Shown piece after piece: positions 1 through 8,793 of a DNA stretch of 64,000 nucleotides (position 1 is the first letter of the stretch; each line of letters opens with the position of its first letter). Below the pieces are notes generated by a model that was not told where the DNA came from, searched no databases, and was given only the letters and a program-made list of their open reading frames with translations. Both the position numbers and the translations under genes were made by a program. The stretch is from Burkholderia cepacia ATCC 25416 (GTDB lineage Bacteria; Pseudomonadota; Gammaproteobacteria; Burkholderiales; Burkholderiaceae): the NCBI RefSeq assembly GCF_001411495.1, contig NZ_CP012982.1, forward strand, positions 3,162,001 to 3,226,000, given 5' to 3'.

Positions 1-226
1 CGAGCGTCGATGCGATCGCCTGTCGCCAGCCGTCCTCGTCGGCGATGTCGTGGCGGACGAACAGTGCGGCGTCGCCGATCTCGCGTGCGAGCGCGCGGCC
101 TGCGTCCTCGTCGATGTCGGTCAGCACGACACGCGCGCCTTCGGCGGCGAGCAGCAGCGCATCCGCGCGGCCGACGCCGCTTGCCGCACCGGTGACCAGC
201 GCGACCTTGTTTGCGACTCGATTCAT
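1..226 (-). CDS. SDR family oxidoreductase, N-terminal part (runs off the left edge)
   Basis: This is the first 75 residues of a short-chain dehydrogenase/reductase; the rest lies beyond base 1. The ATG is at 226. The N-terminus carries the classical cofactor motif TGxxxGxG as TGAASGVG at about residues 13-20, followed by an acidic residue pattern (VLTDID) that usually favours NAD over NADP. The catalytic Ser-Tyr-Lys region is outside the window, so the substrate cannot be judged. It lies 40 bp downstream of a second SDR gene on the same strand and is probably co-transcribed with it and the NTF2-like gene. Confidence 0.88.
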   Translation of the reverse strand, partial: MNRVANKVALVTGAASGVGRADALLLAAEGARVVLTDIDEDAGRALAREIGDAALFVRHDIADEDGWRQAIASTL

Positions 227-266
227 GGTCGGTCGTATTCCCTTGACGTTGAAAGAAGGCGGGCGC

Positions 267-1124
267 TCATGCGGCGCCCGGTGCGCGGCCGGCCCTGATC
301 GCGTCGAGCGCGGCCGTGCCGTAGATCTGCGCGATCGTGTCGTCGACGCGCGGGTTGGTGCGCAGTTCGTGGCCGCCGTCGACCGCGAAACTCTGGCCGG
401 TCACCCAGCCCGACTCGGGGCCCGCGAGATAGCGCACCGCATGCGCGATCGCTTCCGGTTCGCCGAGCGTGCCGAGCGGGATCTGCTCGAGAAAGCTATC
501 GACGAGCGCGCGGTTGTCGAACATCGGCGCCGTTGCTTCGGAGCGCGTGAGGCCCGGGCGCACCGCGTTCACGCGGATCTTCGCGCCGGCCAGTTCCTCG
601 GCCGCGCCGCGCACGAGTGCTTCGAGCGCAGCCTTCGCGGTGCAGTACGCGGACAGCCAGCGGAAATTGATCCGCGCGGCCGTCGACGAGATGCAGACGA
701 TCGCGCCGCCGCCGCTGTCGGAGAGCCGCGGCGCGGCGTGACGGATCGCGGCGAATGCGCTGTGCAGGTTCAGGTCGATTTCGGCGCGGAAGGTGTCGGC
801 GTCGTGCAGCAGCAGCGGCCGGAAACCCGCACCGCCAACCGTCGGCACGACGATGTCGAGGCGACGGTCGAGCGCCCACGCGCAGTCGAGCGCGGCCTGC
901 AGGTCGCCTTCGTCGCAGGCGTCGCCCGCATGGATCGCGACGCGGCTGCCGGGCACCGCGTCGGTCAGTTGCCGTTGCGTGCGTTCGAGCGCGTCGCGGC
1001 GGCGGCCCATCAGCACGACGGCCGCGCCGTCGGCGACGAGCGCGTGCGCGCAGGCCGCGCCGATGCCGCCGGCGCCGCCCGTGACGAGTGCGGTGCGGCC
1101 GTCGAGGGGAGCAGCGGTGCGCAT
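267..1124 (-). CDS. SDR family NAD(P)-dependent oxidoreductase
   Basis: This is a complete 285-residue classical short-chain dehydrogenase. It shows the nucleotide-binding motif TGGAGGIG near residues 15-22 and the active-site serine stretch CISSTA, followed by YCTAK (the YxxxK catalytic pair). A typical C-terminal stretch, GWVTGQSFAVDGG, completes the family pattern. The length is slightly above the usual 250-260 because of a short C-terminal tail. Its start is three bases from the end of the NTF2-like gene, so the two are almost certainly co-translated. Neighbours (another SDR, an NTF2-like protein, a FAD dehydrogenase) suggest oxidation steps on an alicyclic or steroid-like ring; that substrate is inference. 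Confidence 0.9.
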   Translation of the reverse strand: MRTAAPLDGRTALVTGGAGGIGAACAHALVADGAAVVLMGRRRDALERTQRQLTDAVPGSRVAIHAGDACDEGDLQAALDCAWALDRRLDIVVPTVGGAGFRPLLLHDADTFRAEIDLNLHSAFAAIRHAAPRLSDSGGGAIVCISSTAARINFRWLSAYCTAKAALEALVRGAAEELAGAKIRVNAVRPGLTRSEATAPMFDNRALVDSFLEQIPLGTLGEPEAIAHAVRYLAGPESGWVTGQSFAVDGGHELRTNPRVDDTIAQIYGTAALDAIRAGRAPGAA

Positions 1125-1127
1125 CGT

Positions 1128-1544
1128 TCAGCCCTCCAGCGGCAGGTCTTGCGACCAGTCGACGTGCAGCGTGCGCGCGGCGAAACGCCACGTGCCGCCG
1201 TCGAACACGCAGCGGTCGCGATAGCGCAGCCCCCAGTCGAGCTTGCGCTTCACGCCGTCGCGCACGTAGACGTGGCAGGCGACGCCATAGGTCTCGACGT
1301 CGGCCTCGCCGCCGTCGAGCGTCACGAGCTGGTTGTGCACGTGATGCTGGGTCGCTTCGTAGCGCTCGATCACGCGCATGCCCGTCACGATCGCGTCGCG
1401 GTCGTCGAAGCGGAAGCCGGGGCCGGCGAGCTGCGCATCGGGCGTGAAGAGGGCGGTGAGTCGCGGCCAGTCGCGCCGGTCGACGGCTTGCGCATAGCGG
1501 CACGCCAGTTCGTACAGCGCGTGGCGGGGATTCGAATCGGTCAT
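1128..1544 (-). CDS. NTF2-like (SnoaL/ring-hydroxylating beta-type fold) protein
   Basis: This is a 138-residue protein of the NTF2-like cone-fold superfamily, which includes SnoaL-type cyclases, ketosteroid isomerases and dioxygenase beta subunits. The opening MTDSNPRHALYELAC leads into YAQAVDRRDWPRLTALF and later PDAQLAGPGF, the usual pattern of the first helix and strand. The ATG at 1544 is preferred over longer in-frame starts because GGGAG lies just upstream. The gene is first in a minus-strand run with two SDR genes. In such clusters these proteins act as small isomerases or dehydratases, but the reaction cannot be read from the sequence. Confidence 0.82.
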   Translation of the reverse strand: MTDSNPRHALYELACRYAQAVDRRDWPRLTALFTPDAQLAGPGFRFDDRDAIVTGMRVIERYEATQHHVHNQLVTLDGGEADVETYGVACHVYVRDGVKRKLDWGLRYRDRCVFDGGTWRFAARTLHVDWSQDLPLEG

Positions 1545-2004
1545 GCAGTGCTCCCGTGGAAGAACGGAAAGAGTCGGCCGCGCCGCGAGTGCGGACGCGG
1601 CGGCATTGCGACGTCGAGGCGAAGGTTCGCATCGGACCGATGGCGACTCATCATCCATACGGAGCAGGGCGAGGGTCGGGGAAAACACCGGGGCCGGGCG
1701 CGGCGTGCCGCACGATCGCGCAAGGTTGGTGCGGCGCAGCGACCGGCGTGCGACAGGCGTCTGACGATTGGCGCGGCCGGCCGCGACAGGCGCGCAACGC
1801 GCCGCGCCTCCGCTGCGTGTGCAAAGCCATCGCGCACGATGCTGCGATGCGACACGCGGTGCGCCCGCCGCTCAGCGTTTGCCCCTAGTCGAAATGGACG
1901 ATGGCCGGCGGCCGGGCGCTGGCTACCGTGCAGTCATCCGGTGCCGCATGCGATGCACGCCGGATACGAACCGCACCAGCGGACAACCGGAGGGGACGAC
2001 GATC
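1545..2004. other. Intergenic region between divergent genes
   Basis: This GC-rich region separates the minus-strand NTF2-like/SDR operon from the plus-strand small exported protein gene. No convincing gene, repeat or strong promoter was seen. Open frames here are frame shadows without a usable ribosome binding site. Confidence 0.5.
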
Positions 2005-2214
2005 ATGAGACTGACGACTCGCAAGCTGTGCGTACTGGCGATGGGCACGTTTGCTGCCATGGCGATGGCGCGATACGGCGCCGATCAGGTTCCGTCGCCG
2101 CCGTATGCGGCCGGCATCCTGCAATGCCGCTCGGTCGACGCGAACGGGCTGCCGGCCGGCTGCGTGCCGATCGATCCGTCGCACTTCGGTTTCGCCGCGC
2201 TGCGCGGCATGTGA
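2005..2214 (+). CDS. Small exported protein of unknown function (69 aa)
   Basis: The ATG at 2005 is preceded by GGAGGGGA at about 1989-1996, a strong ribosome binding site. The 69-residue product begins with a positively charged stretch (MRLTTRKL) and a hydrophobic core (CVLAMGTFAAMAMA), like a signal peptide. The mature part has two cysteines, in LQCRSVD and AGCVPID, which could form one disulfide. No family was recognised. It sits about 270 bp upstream of the FAD dehydrogenase on the same strand and may share its promoter, but nothing links them functionally. Confidence 0.55.
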   Translation: MRLTTRKLCVLAMGTFAAMAMARYGADQVPSPPYAAGILQCRSVDANGLPAGCVPIDPSHFGFAALRGM

Positions 2215-2487
2215 CGTCGGCGCGGCTGCGCGCCGCGCAGGCCGGAAGCCGTGGCGGCGCGATGGCGTACCGATGCCCTTCGCCGCGACCACGTCGGAAT
2301 CATCGCGCGCGCCGATCCGTTTGACGCGCATCGCGGCTTCAACCGGGCACGGGACGCGTGCGTCGCGCACACGCACCGTCGCACGCTCGTCCCGGCAGCG
2401 TCGGCGAAGGGCCTCCTGTCCGGCCCTCGCCGCATCCGCCGCTTTCCATCGCTTCCCTCAGGTTTCCTACACGCTGACCCATTCCTC

Positions 2488-3984
2488 ATGTCATCCGACT
2501 ATTCCCTGACTCACCCCCTGAACATTCGCGACGTGCATCGCTGGGATGCCGAACACGATGTCGTGATCGTCGGCTTCGGCGCGGCCGGCGCCTGTGCGGC
2601 GATCGAAGCCGCGCGCGCCGGCGCCGACACGCTGATCGTCGAGCGCGCATCGAGCTACGGCGGCACGAGCGCGCTGTCGGGCGGCGAGATCTACCTCGGC
2701 GGCAGCGGCGGTACGCCCGCACAGCGGCGGGCCGGCTTTACCGACGAGACCGAGGATCTGTACCGCTACCTGATGCTGGCCGGCGGGCGCGACGCCGACG
2801 AGGCGAAGGTGCGGCTCTACGCGAACGAAAGCCTGGCGCACCACGACTGGCTCGTCGCGCAGGGCCTCACGTACAAGAACACGTTCATTGCCGAGCGGAT
2901 CGTCGAACCGGAGACCGACGATTGCCTGATCTGGTCGGGTAGCGAGGAAGCCTGGCCGTTCAGCGAGGCCGCGAAGCCGTGCCCGCGCGGGCACACGCCG
3001 CAATGGCCGGGCTGGGGCGGCGGGCAGATGCTGATGCGCGTGCTGGCCGAACGCGTGGCGGCGCTCGGCGTCGCGACGCGTTACGACACGCGCGCGCTCG
3101 CACTGATCGTCGACGACGACGGCGCGGTGCGCGGCGTCGTGCTGCGCGCGTATGGCGAGACGGCATGCGTGCGTGCGCGTCGCGCGGTGATCCTGTGTGC
3201 GGGCGGTTTCGCGATGAATCGCGACATGGTGCGCCGCCATGCGCCGCAGTTCCTGCGCTCGGATGAACCGATCGGCAGCCCCGGCGACGACGGCTCGGGC
3301 ATCCTGCTCGGCCAGAGCGCGGGCGGCGCGGCGATCCACATGGACCAGGGCTTCGTCAGCCTGCCGTTCTACGCACCCGAATCGCTGATCCGGGGAATCT
3401 TCGTGAACGCGCGCGGCCAGCGCTTCGTCAACGAGGACGGTTATCACGGCCGCACGGGCCATCACGCGTTCCACCAGGCCGGCGACCGCATCTACCTGCT
3501 CGTCGACCAGGCGACGTACCGGGAGCCGCCCGCGATTGCGCGGATCGGCATCGCGGCGGCCGGCGAAACGTGGGAGGAAGTCGAACGCGACCTGCAGATG
3601 CCGGCCGGCACGCTGACGGCGACTGTCGACGTCTACAACCGCCATGCTGCCGAAGGCGCCGATCCGCTGTTCCACAAGGCGGAGAAATGGCTGCAGCCGC
3701 TGATCGAGCCGCCGTTCGTTGCGCTCGATTGCCGGATCGACTACGCGTTCTATCCGCACTTCACGCTCGGCGGGCTCGACACGCTGCCGACCGGGCAGGT
3801 GGTCGACGCGGCGCGCGCGCCGGTAGCGGGGCTCTATGCGGCCGGCCGCACGACCTGCGGGCTGCCGCGCTGGGGCGCCGGGTACAGCTCGGGGCTGTCG
3901 CTGGCCGATTCGACGTTCTTCGGCCGGCAGGCCGGCCGTCACGCCGCGCAGGCGGGGTGCGACGCGCTGCGCGACGCCGCGTAG
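2488..3984 (+). CDS. FAD-dependent dehydrogenase of the fumarate reductase / 3-ketosteroid dehydrogenase family
   Basis: This is a 498-residue flavoprotein. The N-terminal dinucleotide-binding motif is VIVGFGAAGACAA, followed by VERASSYGGTSALSGG, the flavin-contacting loop of the FAD_binding_2 family. The C-terminus ends with LYAAGRTTCGLPRWGAGYSS, a second conserved FAD-binding segment. The family covers 3-oxosteroid delta-1-dehydrogenases and related FAD dehydrogenases that introduce a double bond into a ring. The ATG at 2488 gives the expected distance to the GxGxxG motif; an open extension upstream lacks family similarity. Together with the nearby SDR genes it suggests ring desaturation in a catabolic pathway; the natural substrate is unknown. 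Confidence 0.87.
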   Translation: MSSDYSLTHPLNIRDVHRWDAEHDVVIVGFGAAGACAAIEAARAGADTLIVERASSYGGTSALSGGEIYLGGSGGTPAQRRAGFTDETEDLYRYLMLAGGRDADEAKVRLYANESLAHHDWLVAQGLTYKNTFIAERIVEPETDDCLIWSGSEEAWPFSEAAKPCPRGHTPQWPGWGGGQMLMRVLAERVAALGVATRYDTRALALIVDDDGAVRGVVLRAYGETACVRARRAVILCAGGFAMNRDMVRRHAPQFLRSDEPIGSPGDDGSGILLGQSAGGAAIHMDQGFVSLPFYAPESLIRGIFVNARGQRFVNEDGYHGRTGHHAFHQAGDRIYLLVDQATYREPPAIARIGIAAAGETWEEVERDLQMPAGTLTATVDVYNRHAAEGADPLFHKAEKWLQPLIEPPFVALDCRIDYAFYPHFTLGGLDTLPTGQVVDAARAPVAGLYAAGRTTCGLPRWGAGYSSGLSLADSTFFGRQAGRHAAQAGCDALRDAA

Positions 3985-4004
3985 CGTTGGCCGGGTGGAA
4001 ATGA

Positions 4005-4041
4005 ACGACGCCCCGGGCAATCGTATTGCCCGGGGCGTCGT
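4005..4041. terminator. Bidirectional terminator-like hairpin
   Basis: A perfect inverted repeat has 17-bp arms at 4005-4021 and 4025-4041 around a CGT loop. It lies between the converging FAD dehydrogenase and acid phosphatase genes. The 3' side is followed by CGTTTCG, so the U-tract is weak, but position and stem strength fit an intrinsic terminator serving both strands. Confidence 0.75.
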
Positions 4042-4121
4042 CGTTTCGGGCACCGAAGTGCCCAAGTGCTTGAGCGGCCCAGCGGCTCAGCCGCTAAGCG
4101 GCCAACCAGGCCTGCCCGCCG

Positions 4122-5780
4122 TCAGCCGAGGTCGAGCGCGTTCGTGAGATCGCCCGGCGGCGTCGCGCCGCGCGCGGCGAACGCCTTGTTGCGCGCGACC
4201 ACGCCGTCGAGCGGCGCGAGCCCGTGCACGCGGCTGATGAAGCGCAGGATCGAGTTGGTGTCGTACAGCGTGTGATCGACGAAACCCTTCTTCGCGAACG
4301 GCGAGATCACGAGCGCCGGAATCCGCGAACCAGGGCCCCAGCGGTCGCCCACTGGCGGCGCGACGTGATCCCACCAGCCGCCGTTCTCGTCGTGCGTCAT
4401 CACGATCACGGTGTTGTCCCATTGCGGCCCGCGCCGGATATGGTCGATCACCGTCGCGATGTGACGGTCGCCGGATTCGATGTCCGCGTAGCCCGCATGC
4501 ATGTTCAGGTTGCCCTGCGGCTTGTAGAACGTGACGGCCGGCAGGCGGCCCGCGTCGATGTCGGCGATGAAGTGGTTGGTCGACGGCTCGTCGCCGAGCC
4601 CGGCGTCGCGCAGGTGCTTGCTGCGTGCATCGGTGCCGGGCGCGTAGTTCGCGAAATAGTTGAACGGCTGGTGGTGGTACTGGAAATCGGGCACGGCGCC
4701 CGTGTCGCGATGCTCGAGCGCGTACTGCCACGCGCCGCTGTACCACGCCCAGTCGATGTTCTTTTCCGACAGGCGGTCGCCGATCGTCGCATAGCCCTGC
4801 GGCGGCATCACGCGATGGTCGGCCGGGTCCGCATACGCGGCGTTGCCCGGGTCCGGCGGCGGCACGTAGCTCGGCTGATACGGCGGCGCCATCGTGTTCA
4901 CACCATAGCCGTCCGGCGTCAGCGGGCCGTCGCCCGCGAACTTCGGCGGGCCGTCGAGCGCGGACGCGGGCGAATCGTCGGCGAGCTTCAGGCGCGTGCC
5001 GGCCGGATCGTCGCCTTCGACCTTCGACAGCAGTTTCGCCGCGTGCGGATGCTTGTGCGCGTCCGGATACAGCGGCGGCTGCGCGGAGATCAGGAACATG
5101 TGGTTCATCCACGAACCGCCGAAGGCCGCCATGAAGAAGTTGTCGCACAGCGTGTACTGCCGCGCGAGGTTCCACAGCCGCAGCGTGTCGGCCGAATTGC
5201 GGTAATGGCCCATCACGAGGCCGCCCGAATCGGCCCACGCGGCGAACTGGTCGTTGCGGCCGCCCGCGATCTGCATCTGGTTCTGGTAGAAGCGGTGCCA
5301 CAGGTCGCGCGTGATCACGCCGTTCGGCAGCGGCTTGCCCTGCGCGTCCGCGATCCGGAACGGCGCGTTCGGCAACTTGTCGATGTCGCGCTCGGCGATC
5401 GCGTAGCGCTTGCCGTCCACTTCCTGCGCCTGCGGCACGAGCCCGCCCCAGATCTTCGGCAGCACGGGCAACGGCGTCTTGCCGTCGCGATCGAGCTGCT
5501 GCGCGTGCTCGGGCCGCACCTCGCTCAGCGGATGGCTTACGCCCGGGAAATCGCCGTACAGGTTCGCGAAGCTGCGGTTTTCCGCATAGATCACCACGAT
5601 GTGCCGCACGCGCTGGCGCAACGCCTCGTCGACGCGCAGGTCGGCGGCGGAACGCGGCGCGCCGGTGGTTTCGCAGCCGCTGAGCGCAACACCCGCACCG
5701 AGCGCGGCAAGGCCGCCGAGCACGCGGCGGCGGTCGGGATCGGCGGGAAGGTCGTCGGGGCGATCGGGGGTGTCGTTCAC
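4122..5780 (-). CDS. acpA: AcpA-type acid phosphatase / phosphoesterase (phospholipase C superfamily)
   Basis: This is a 552-residue exported phosphoesterase of the family that includes AcpA and bacterial phospholipases C. The start is taken as GTG at 5780, preceded by GAGGA; the longer ATG frame adds residues unlike a leader. The N-terminus has a twin-arginine-like signal, RRRVLGGLAALGAG, ending in LSGC, which could be a lipobox. Metal-binding motifs include VVIYAENRSFANLYGDFPG early and MTHDENGGWWDHV late. The mid-protein GSWMNHMFLISAQPP is typical of AcpA. It would release phosphate from organic phosphates in the periplasm or outside the cell. A Pho-box-like element lies in the upstream intergenic region but points the other way. 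Confidence 0.88.
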   Translation of the reverse strand: MNDTPDRPDDLPADPDRRRVLGGLAALGAGVALSGCETTGAPRSAADLRVDEALRQRVRHIVVIYAENRSFANLYGDFPGVSHPLSEVRPEHAQQLDRDGKTPLPVLPKIWGGLVPQAQEVDGKRYAIAERDIDKLPNAPFRIADAQGKPLPNGVITRDLWHRFYQNQMQIAGGRNDQFAAWADSGGLVMGHYRNSADTLRLWNLARQYTLCDNFFMAAFGGSWMNHMFLISAQPPLYPDAHKHPHAAKLLSKVEGDDPAGTRLKLADDSPASALDGPPKFAGDGPLTPDGYGVNTMAPPYQPSYVPPPDPGNAAYADPADHRVMPPQGYATIGDRLSEKNIDWAWYSGAWQYALEHRDTGAVPDFQYHHQPFNYFANYAPGTDARSKHLRDAGLGDEPSTNHFIADIDAGRLPAVTFYKPQGNLNMHAGYADIESGDRHIATVIDHIRRGPQWDNTVIVMTHDENGGWWDHVAPPVGDRWGPGSRIPALVISPFAKKGFVDHTLYDTNSILRFISRVHGLAPLDGVVARNKAFAARGATPPGDLTNALDLG

Positions 5781-5900
5781 GTCGTGGGTTCCTCGAATGG
5801 GCGGGTGGACGGGGCGTGATGCACGGCGGTGCCGCACAGGCTGCCGTGCCGCAGGATGGAAGGCAACGGCCCGTGTGGGGTATCGGCGCGTGCGATGCGT

Positions 5901-5933
5901 TTGTCACAAAAGTGTCACGAACGCGACTATAAC
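5901..5933 (+). promoter_or_regulatory. Pho-box-like element with a -10 hexamer
   Basis: The sequence TTGTCACAAAAGTGTCAC at 5901-5918 contains two direct TGTCAC units 11 bp apart. It matches about 15 of 18 positions of the PhoB consensus as remembered. TATAAC follows at 5928-5933, nine bases later, the distance expected when a Pho box replaces the -35. It lies between the divergent acpA and ftsH-like genes and reads toward the latter. PhoB control is inferred. Confidence 0.5.
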
Positions 5934-6252
5934 GCGGCAACGGGGGCGGATGAAAGGTGTTTGTCGGACGATTCCCGTCGCGCCGCGGGCAATGCGCGAC
6001 GCACTCGCGCGAACTAGACTTGATTCAGGGGCGGCGCGTCGCGGCGTGCCGCCCGGGCGAGGATTGCCCGGCGATGCCGGCCGACGGCGTTGTCGCGGCA
6101 TCGTTGATGCGCAGGAGCGAGGCGAGATGGCACGCATGTATACCGCTGCCGCATGGCCGCCGATGCCGCGCGCGGGCTGCGCGCGTAGCCACGCACGTCC
6201 GCCGTGGCGCGGCAGCGCCGCGTAGCGCCGCGCGCACGTCCGGCCGGATGCC

Positions 6253-8235
6253 ATGGACAGGAAATTCGACTACCCGGGATTGCTGATCGCCGCGGGCTTC
6301 TTCGTGCTGTTCGCCGCGCAGTTGCTGATGCTGCGTCCGTCGTCGGCGTCGATCGCGTACAGCGATTTCCACCGGCTCGTCGCCGCACGGCTCGTCGACG
6401 ATCTCGAAGTCAGCCCCGCATCGATCTCGGGCACGCTGAAGATGCCGCAGGCCGGCGCGATGCTGCCGGCGTCCGACGCCTCGGCCGTGCAGCAGGCCGG
6501 TGCGCCGTGGCGGTTCACGACCAACCGCGTGAGCGACGAACACCTGACCGACACGCTGACCGCGGCCGGCATCCGCTATCACGGCGCGCCCGACACGAGC
6601 TGGATGGCATCGCTTGCCTCGTGGCTGCTGCCGCTCGTGCTGTTCGTGTTCATCTGGAACATGATGCTGCGCAAGCGCGGCGGGCTGCAGGATTTCACCG
6701 GGATGGGCAAGAGCCGCGCGCGCGTGTACGTGCAGCAGGAAACCGGCATCACGTTCGACGATATCGCGGGCATCGACGAAGCCAAGGCCGAGCTGCAGCA
6801 GCTCGTCGCGTTCCTGCGCAACCCCGACCGCTACCAGCGGCTCGGCGGCAAGATTCCGAAGGGCGTGCTCGTCGTCGGCGCGCCGGGCACCGGCAAGACG
6901 CTGCTCGCGCGCGCGGTGGCCGGCGAGGCGGCCGTGCCGTTCTTCTCGATCAGCGGCTCGGCGTTCGTCGAGATGTTCGTCGGCGTCGGCGCGGCGCGCG
7001 TGCGCGACCTGTTCGAGCAGGCGCAGCAGAAGGCGCCGTGCATCGTGTTCGTCGACGAGCTCGACGCGCTCGGCAAGGTGCGCGGCGTCGGCCCGATGTC
7101 GGGCAACGACGAACGCGAGCAGACGCTCAACCAGTTGCTCGTCGAGATGGACGGCTTCCAGGCCGGCTCCGGCGTGATCATCATGGCCGCGACGAACCGG
7201 CCGGAGATCCTCGATCCCGCGCTGCTGCGGCCGGGCCGCTTCGATCGCCACATCGCGATCGACCGGCCCGACGTGAACGGCCGCCGGCAGATTCTCGGCG
7301 TGCATGTGAAGCGCGTGAAGCTCGCGGCCGACGTCGATCTCGGCGAGCTGGCATCGCGCACGCCGGGCTTCGTCGGTGCCGATCTCGCGAACGTCGTCAA
7401 CGAGGCCGCGCTGCATGCGGCCGAACTCGGCAAGCCGGCGATCGGGATGGCCGACTTCGACGAGGCGATCGATCGCGCGCTGACGGGCCTCGAACGCAAG
7501 AGCCGCGTGATGAACGCGCAGGAGAAGCTGACCATCGCGTATCACGAGGCCGGCCATGCGCTCGTCGCGGAAAGCCGCGCGCATTGCGATCCGGTGAAGA
7601 AGGTGTCGATCATTCCGCGCGGCGTGGCGGCGCTCGGCTATACGCAGCAGGTGCCGACCGAGGATCGCTACGTGTTGCGCAGGAGCGAACTGCTCGACCG
7701 GATCGATGCCTTGCTCGGCGGGCGCGTTGCCGAGGAACTCGTGTTCGGCGACGTGTCGACGGGCGCGCAGAACGATCTCGAACGCGCGACCGCGATGGCG
7801 CGCCACATGGTCATGCAGTACGGGATGAGCGAGAAGATCGGGCTCGCGACGTTCGACGACGGCGATGTGCGGCAGGGCATGCCCGGCGCGTGGCATGCGG
7901 GCGACGGGCGCTGCAGCGAGCACACCGCGCGGATGATCGACGACGAGGTGCGCACGCTGCTCGCCGACGCGCATGCGCGGGTCGCGATGACGCTCGGCGA
8001 ACGCCGCGATGCGCTCGAACGCATCGCGCGACGGCTGCTGCAATCCGAGGTGCTCGAGCGCGAAGCGCTGCAGGCGCTGATCGACGGGCGCGTCGAACCG
8101 TCGTCCGCGACGCAGGCTGCACCGGCACCGGACGACGAAGCCGGCGCACGCGGCGGCGCGATCGAAACGGAGCACGCATCCGCGGTCGAGCGCGATTTCG
8201 TCGCATACGGGCCGCCACGCGAACCCGAGCGCTGA
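6253..8235 (+). CDS. ATP-dependent zinc metalloprotease, FtsH family
   Basis: This is a 660-residue membrane-bound AAA+ protease. Two membrane segments flank the periplasmic part, at residues 9-27 and about 121-138. The AAA domain carries Walker A GAPGTGKT at 209-216, Walker [12 protein letters not shown] at about 267-277, and the second region of homology [20 protein letters not shown]. The peptidase zinc motif is HEAGH, followed downstream by the [10 protein letters not shown] region that supplies the third ligand. FtsH degrades misfolded membrane proteins and selected cytosolic regulators. Beta-proteobacteria normally keep the essential ftsH beside rlmE/folP, so this copy beside osmC and otsA is probably an accessory paralogue tied to stress. 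The C-terminal tail is acidic and low in complexity. Confidence 0.93.
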   Translation: MDRKFDYPGLLIAAGFFVLFAAQLLMLRPSSASIAYSDFHRLVAARLVDDLEVSPASISGTLKMPQAGAMLPASDASAVQQAGAPWRFTTNRVSDEHLTDTLTAAGIRYHGAPDTSWMASLASWLLPLVLFVFIWNMMLRKRGGLQDFTGMGKSRARVYVQQETGITFDDIAGIDEAKAELQQLVAFLRNPDRYQRLGGKIPKGVLVVGAPGTGKTLLARAVAGEAAVPFFSISGSAFVEMFVGVGAARVRDLFEQAQQKAPCIVFVDELDALGKVRGVGPMSGNDEREQTLNQLLVEMDGFQAGSGVIIMAATNRPEILDPALLRPGRFDRHIAIDRPDVNGRRQILGVHVKRVKLAADVDLGELASRTPGFVGADLANVVNEAALHAAELGKPAIGMADFDEAIDRALTGLERKSRVMNAQEKLTIAYHEAGHALVAESRAHCDPVKKVSIIPRGVAALGYTQQVPTEDRYVLRRSELLDRIDALLGGRVAEELVFGDVSTGAQNDLERATAMARHMVMQYGMSEKIGLATFDDGDVRQGMPGAWHAGDGRCSEHTARMIDDEVRTLLADAHARVAMTLGERRDALERIARRLLQSEVLEREALQALIDGRVEPSSATQAAPAPDDEAGARGGAIETEHASAVERDFVAYGPPREPER

Positions 8236-8318
8236 AGGTGCCGCGAACCTGCGGGCGGCGCGCATCGATGCGACTGCGTGCCGGCATTCCTTTCCCAGTT
8301 GATCTGCGCGGAGTCGCC

Positions 8319-8786
8319 ATGAGCGAGGCGCACATATCGGTCGATGTCGCGCAGCAGGCGCGCTTCTGTTTCGAAGTGGTGTTTGCCGGCACGACGCTGT
8401 CGCCGGTCCTCACCGACGAACCGCCGCCGCTCGGCGAAGGACGCGGGCCGAACCCGATCCGGTTGCTGGCCGCGGCGGTCGCGACCTGTCTCGCGGCGAG
8501 CCTGCTGTTCGCGCTGGAAAAGCAGCATGTCGATCCGCAGCCGATTGCCGCACGCATCGATGTCGACATGGTGCAGAACGAAGCGGGCAGGGTGCGCGTG
8601 GGCGCGATGTCGGTACGGCTGTCGATCGGCAGGACGTGGGCCGATCTCGCGGCGGCGACGCGCGTGCTCGATCAGTTCGATGCGTATTGCGTGCTGACGG
8701 AGAGCCTGCGAGAAGGCATTCCGGTGTCGGTCGACCTGTGCGATGCGAGCGGCGCGGTGCTCGGATACGCGGCGACGGACGCGTGA
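8319..8786 (+). CDS. OsmC family protein
   Basis: This is a 155-residue OsmC-like protein. The pattern PPPLGEGRGPNPIRLLAAAVATCLAASLLFAL contains the conserved cysteine (ATCLAAS) within the long central helix. A second cysteine sits in the late CVLTESL stretch, giving the two-cysteine arrangement used by OsmC/Ohr peroxidases to reduce organic hydroperoxides. The gene follows the ftsH-like gene by 83 bp on the same strand and ends seven bases from the converging otsA gene. The cluster of accessory protease, OsmC and trehalose synthase looks like an envelope or osmotic stress group, which is inference from context. Confidence 0.85.
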   Translation: MSEAHISVDVAQQARFCFEVVFAGTTLSPVLTDEPPPLGEGRGPNPIRLLAAAVATCLAASLLFALEKQHVDPQPIAARIDVDMVQNEAGRVRVGAMSVRLSIGRTWADLAAATRVLDQFDAYCVLTESLREGIPVSVDLCDASGAVLGYAATDA

Positions 8787-8793
8787 GCGCGCG

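Noticed and set aside
45..2324. Long plus-strand open frame (759 codons) across the SDR and NTF2-like genes
   Set aside because: It is antisense to three genes with clear domain motifs; the product is Arg/Ala-rich with no recognisable domain, the usual antisense artefact of high-GC DNA.
5957..6286. Possible gene between the Pho box and the ftsH-like start
   Set aside because: The frame is Arg-rich with no ribosome binding site or family likeness and overlaps the ftsH-like start.
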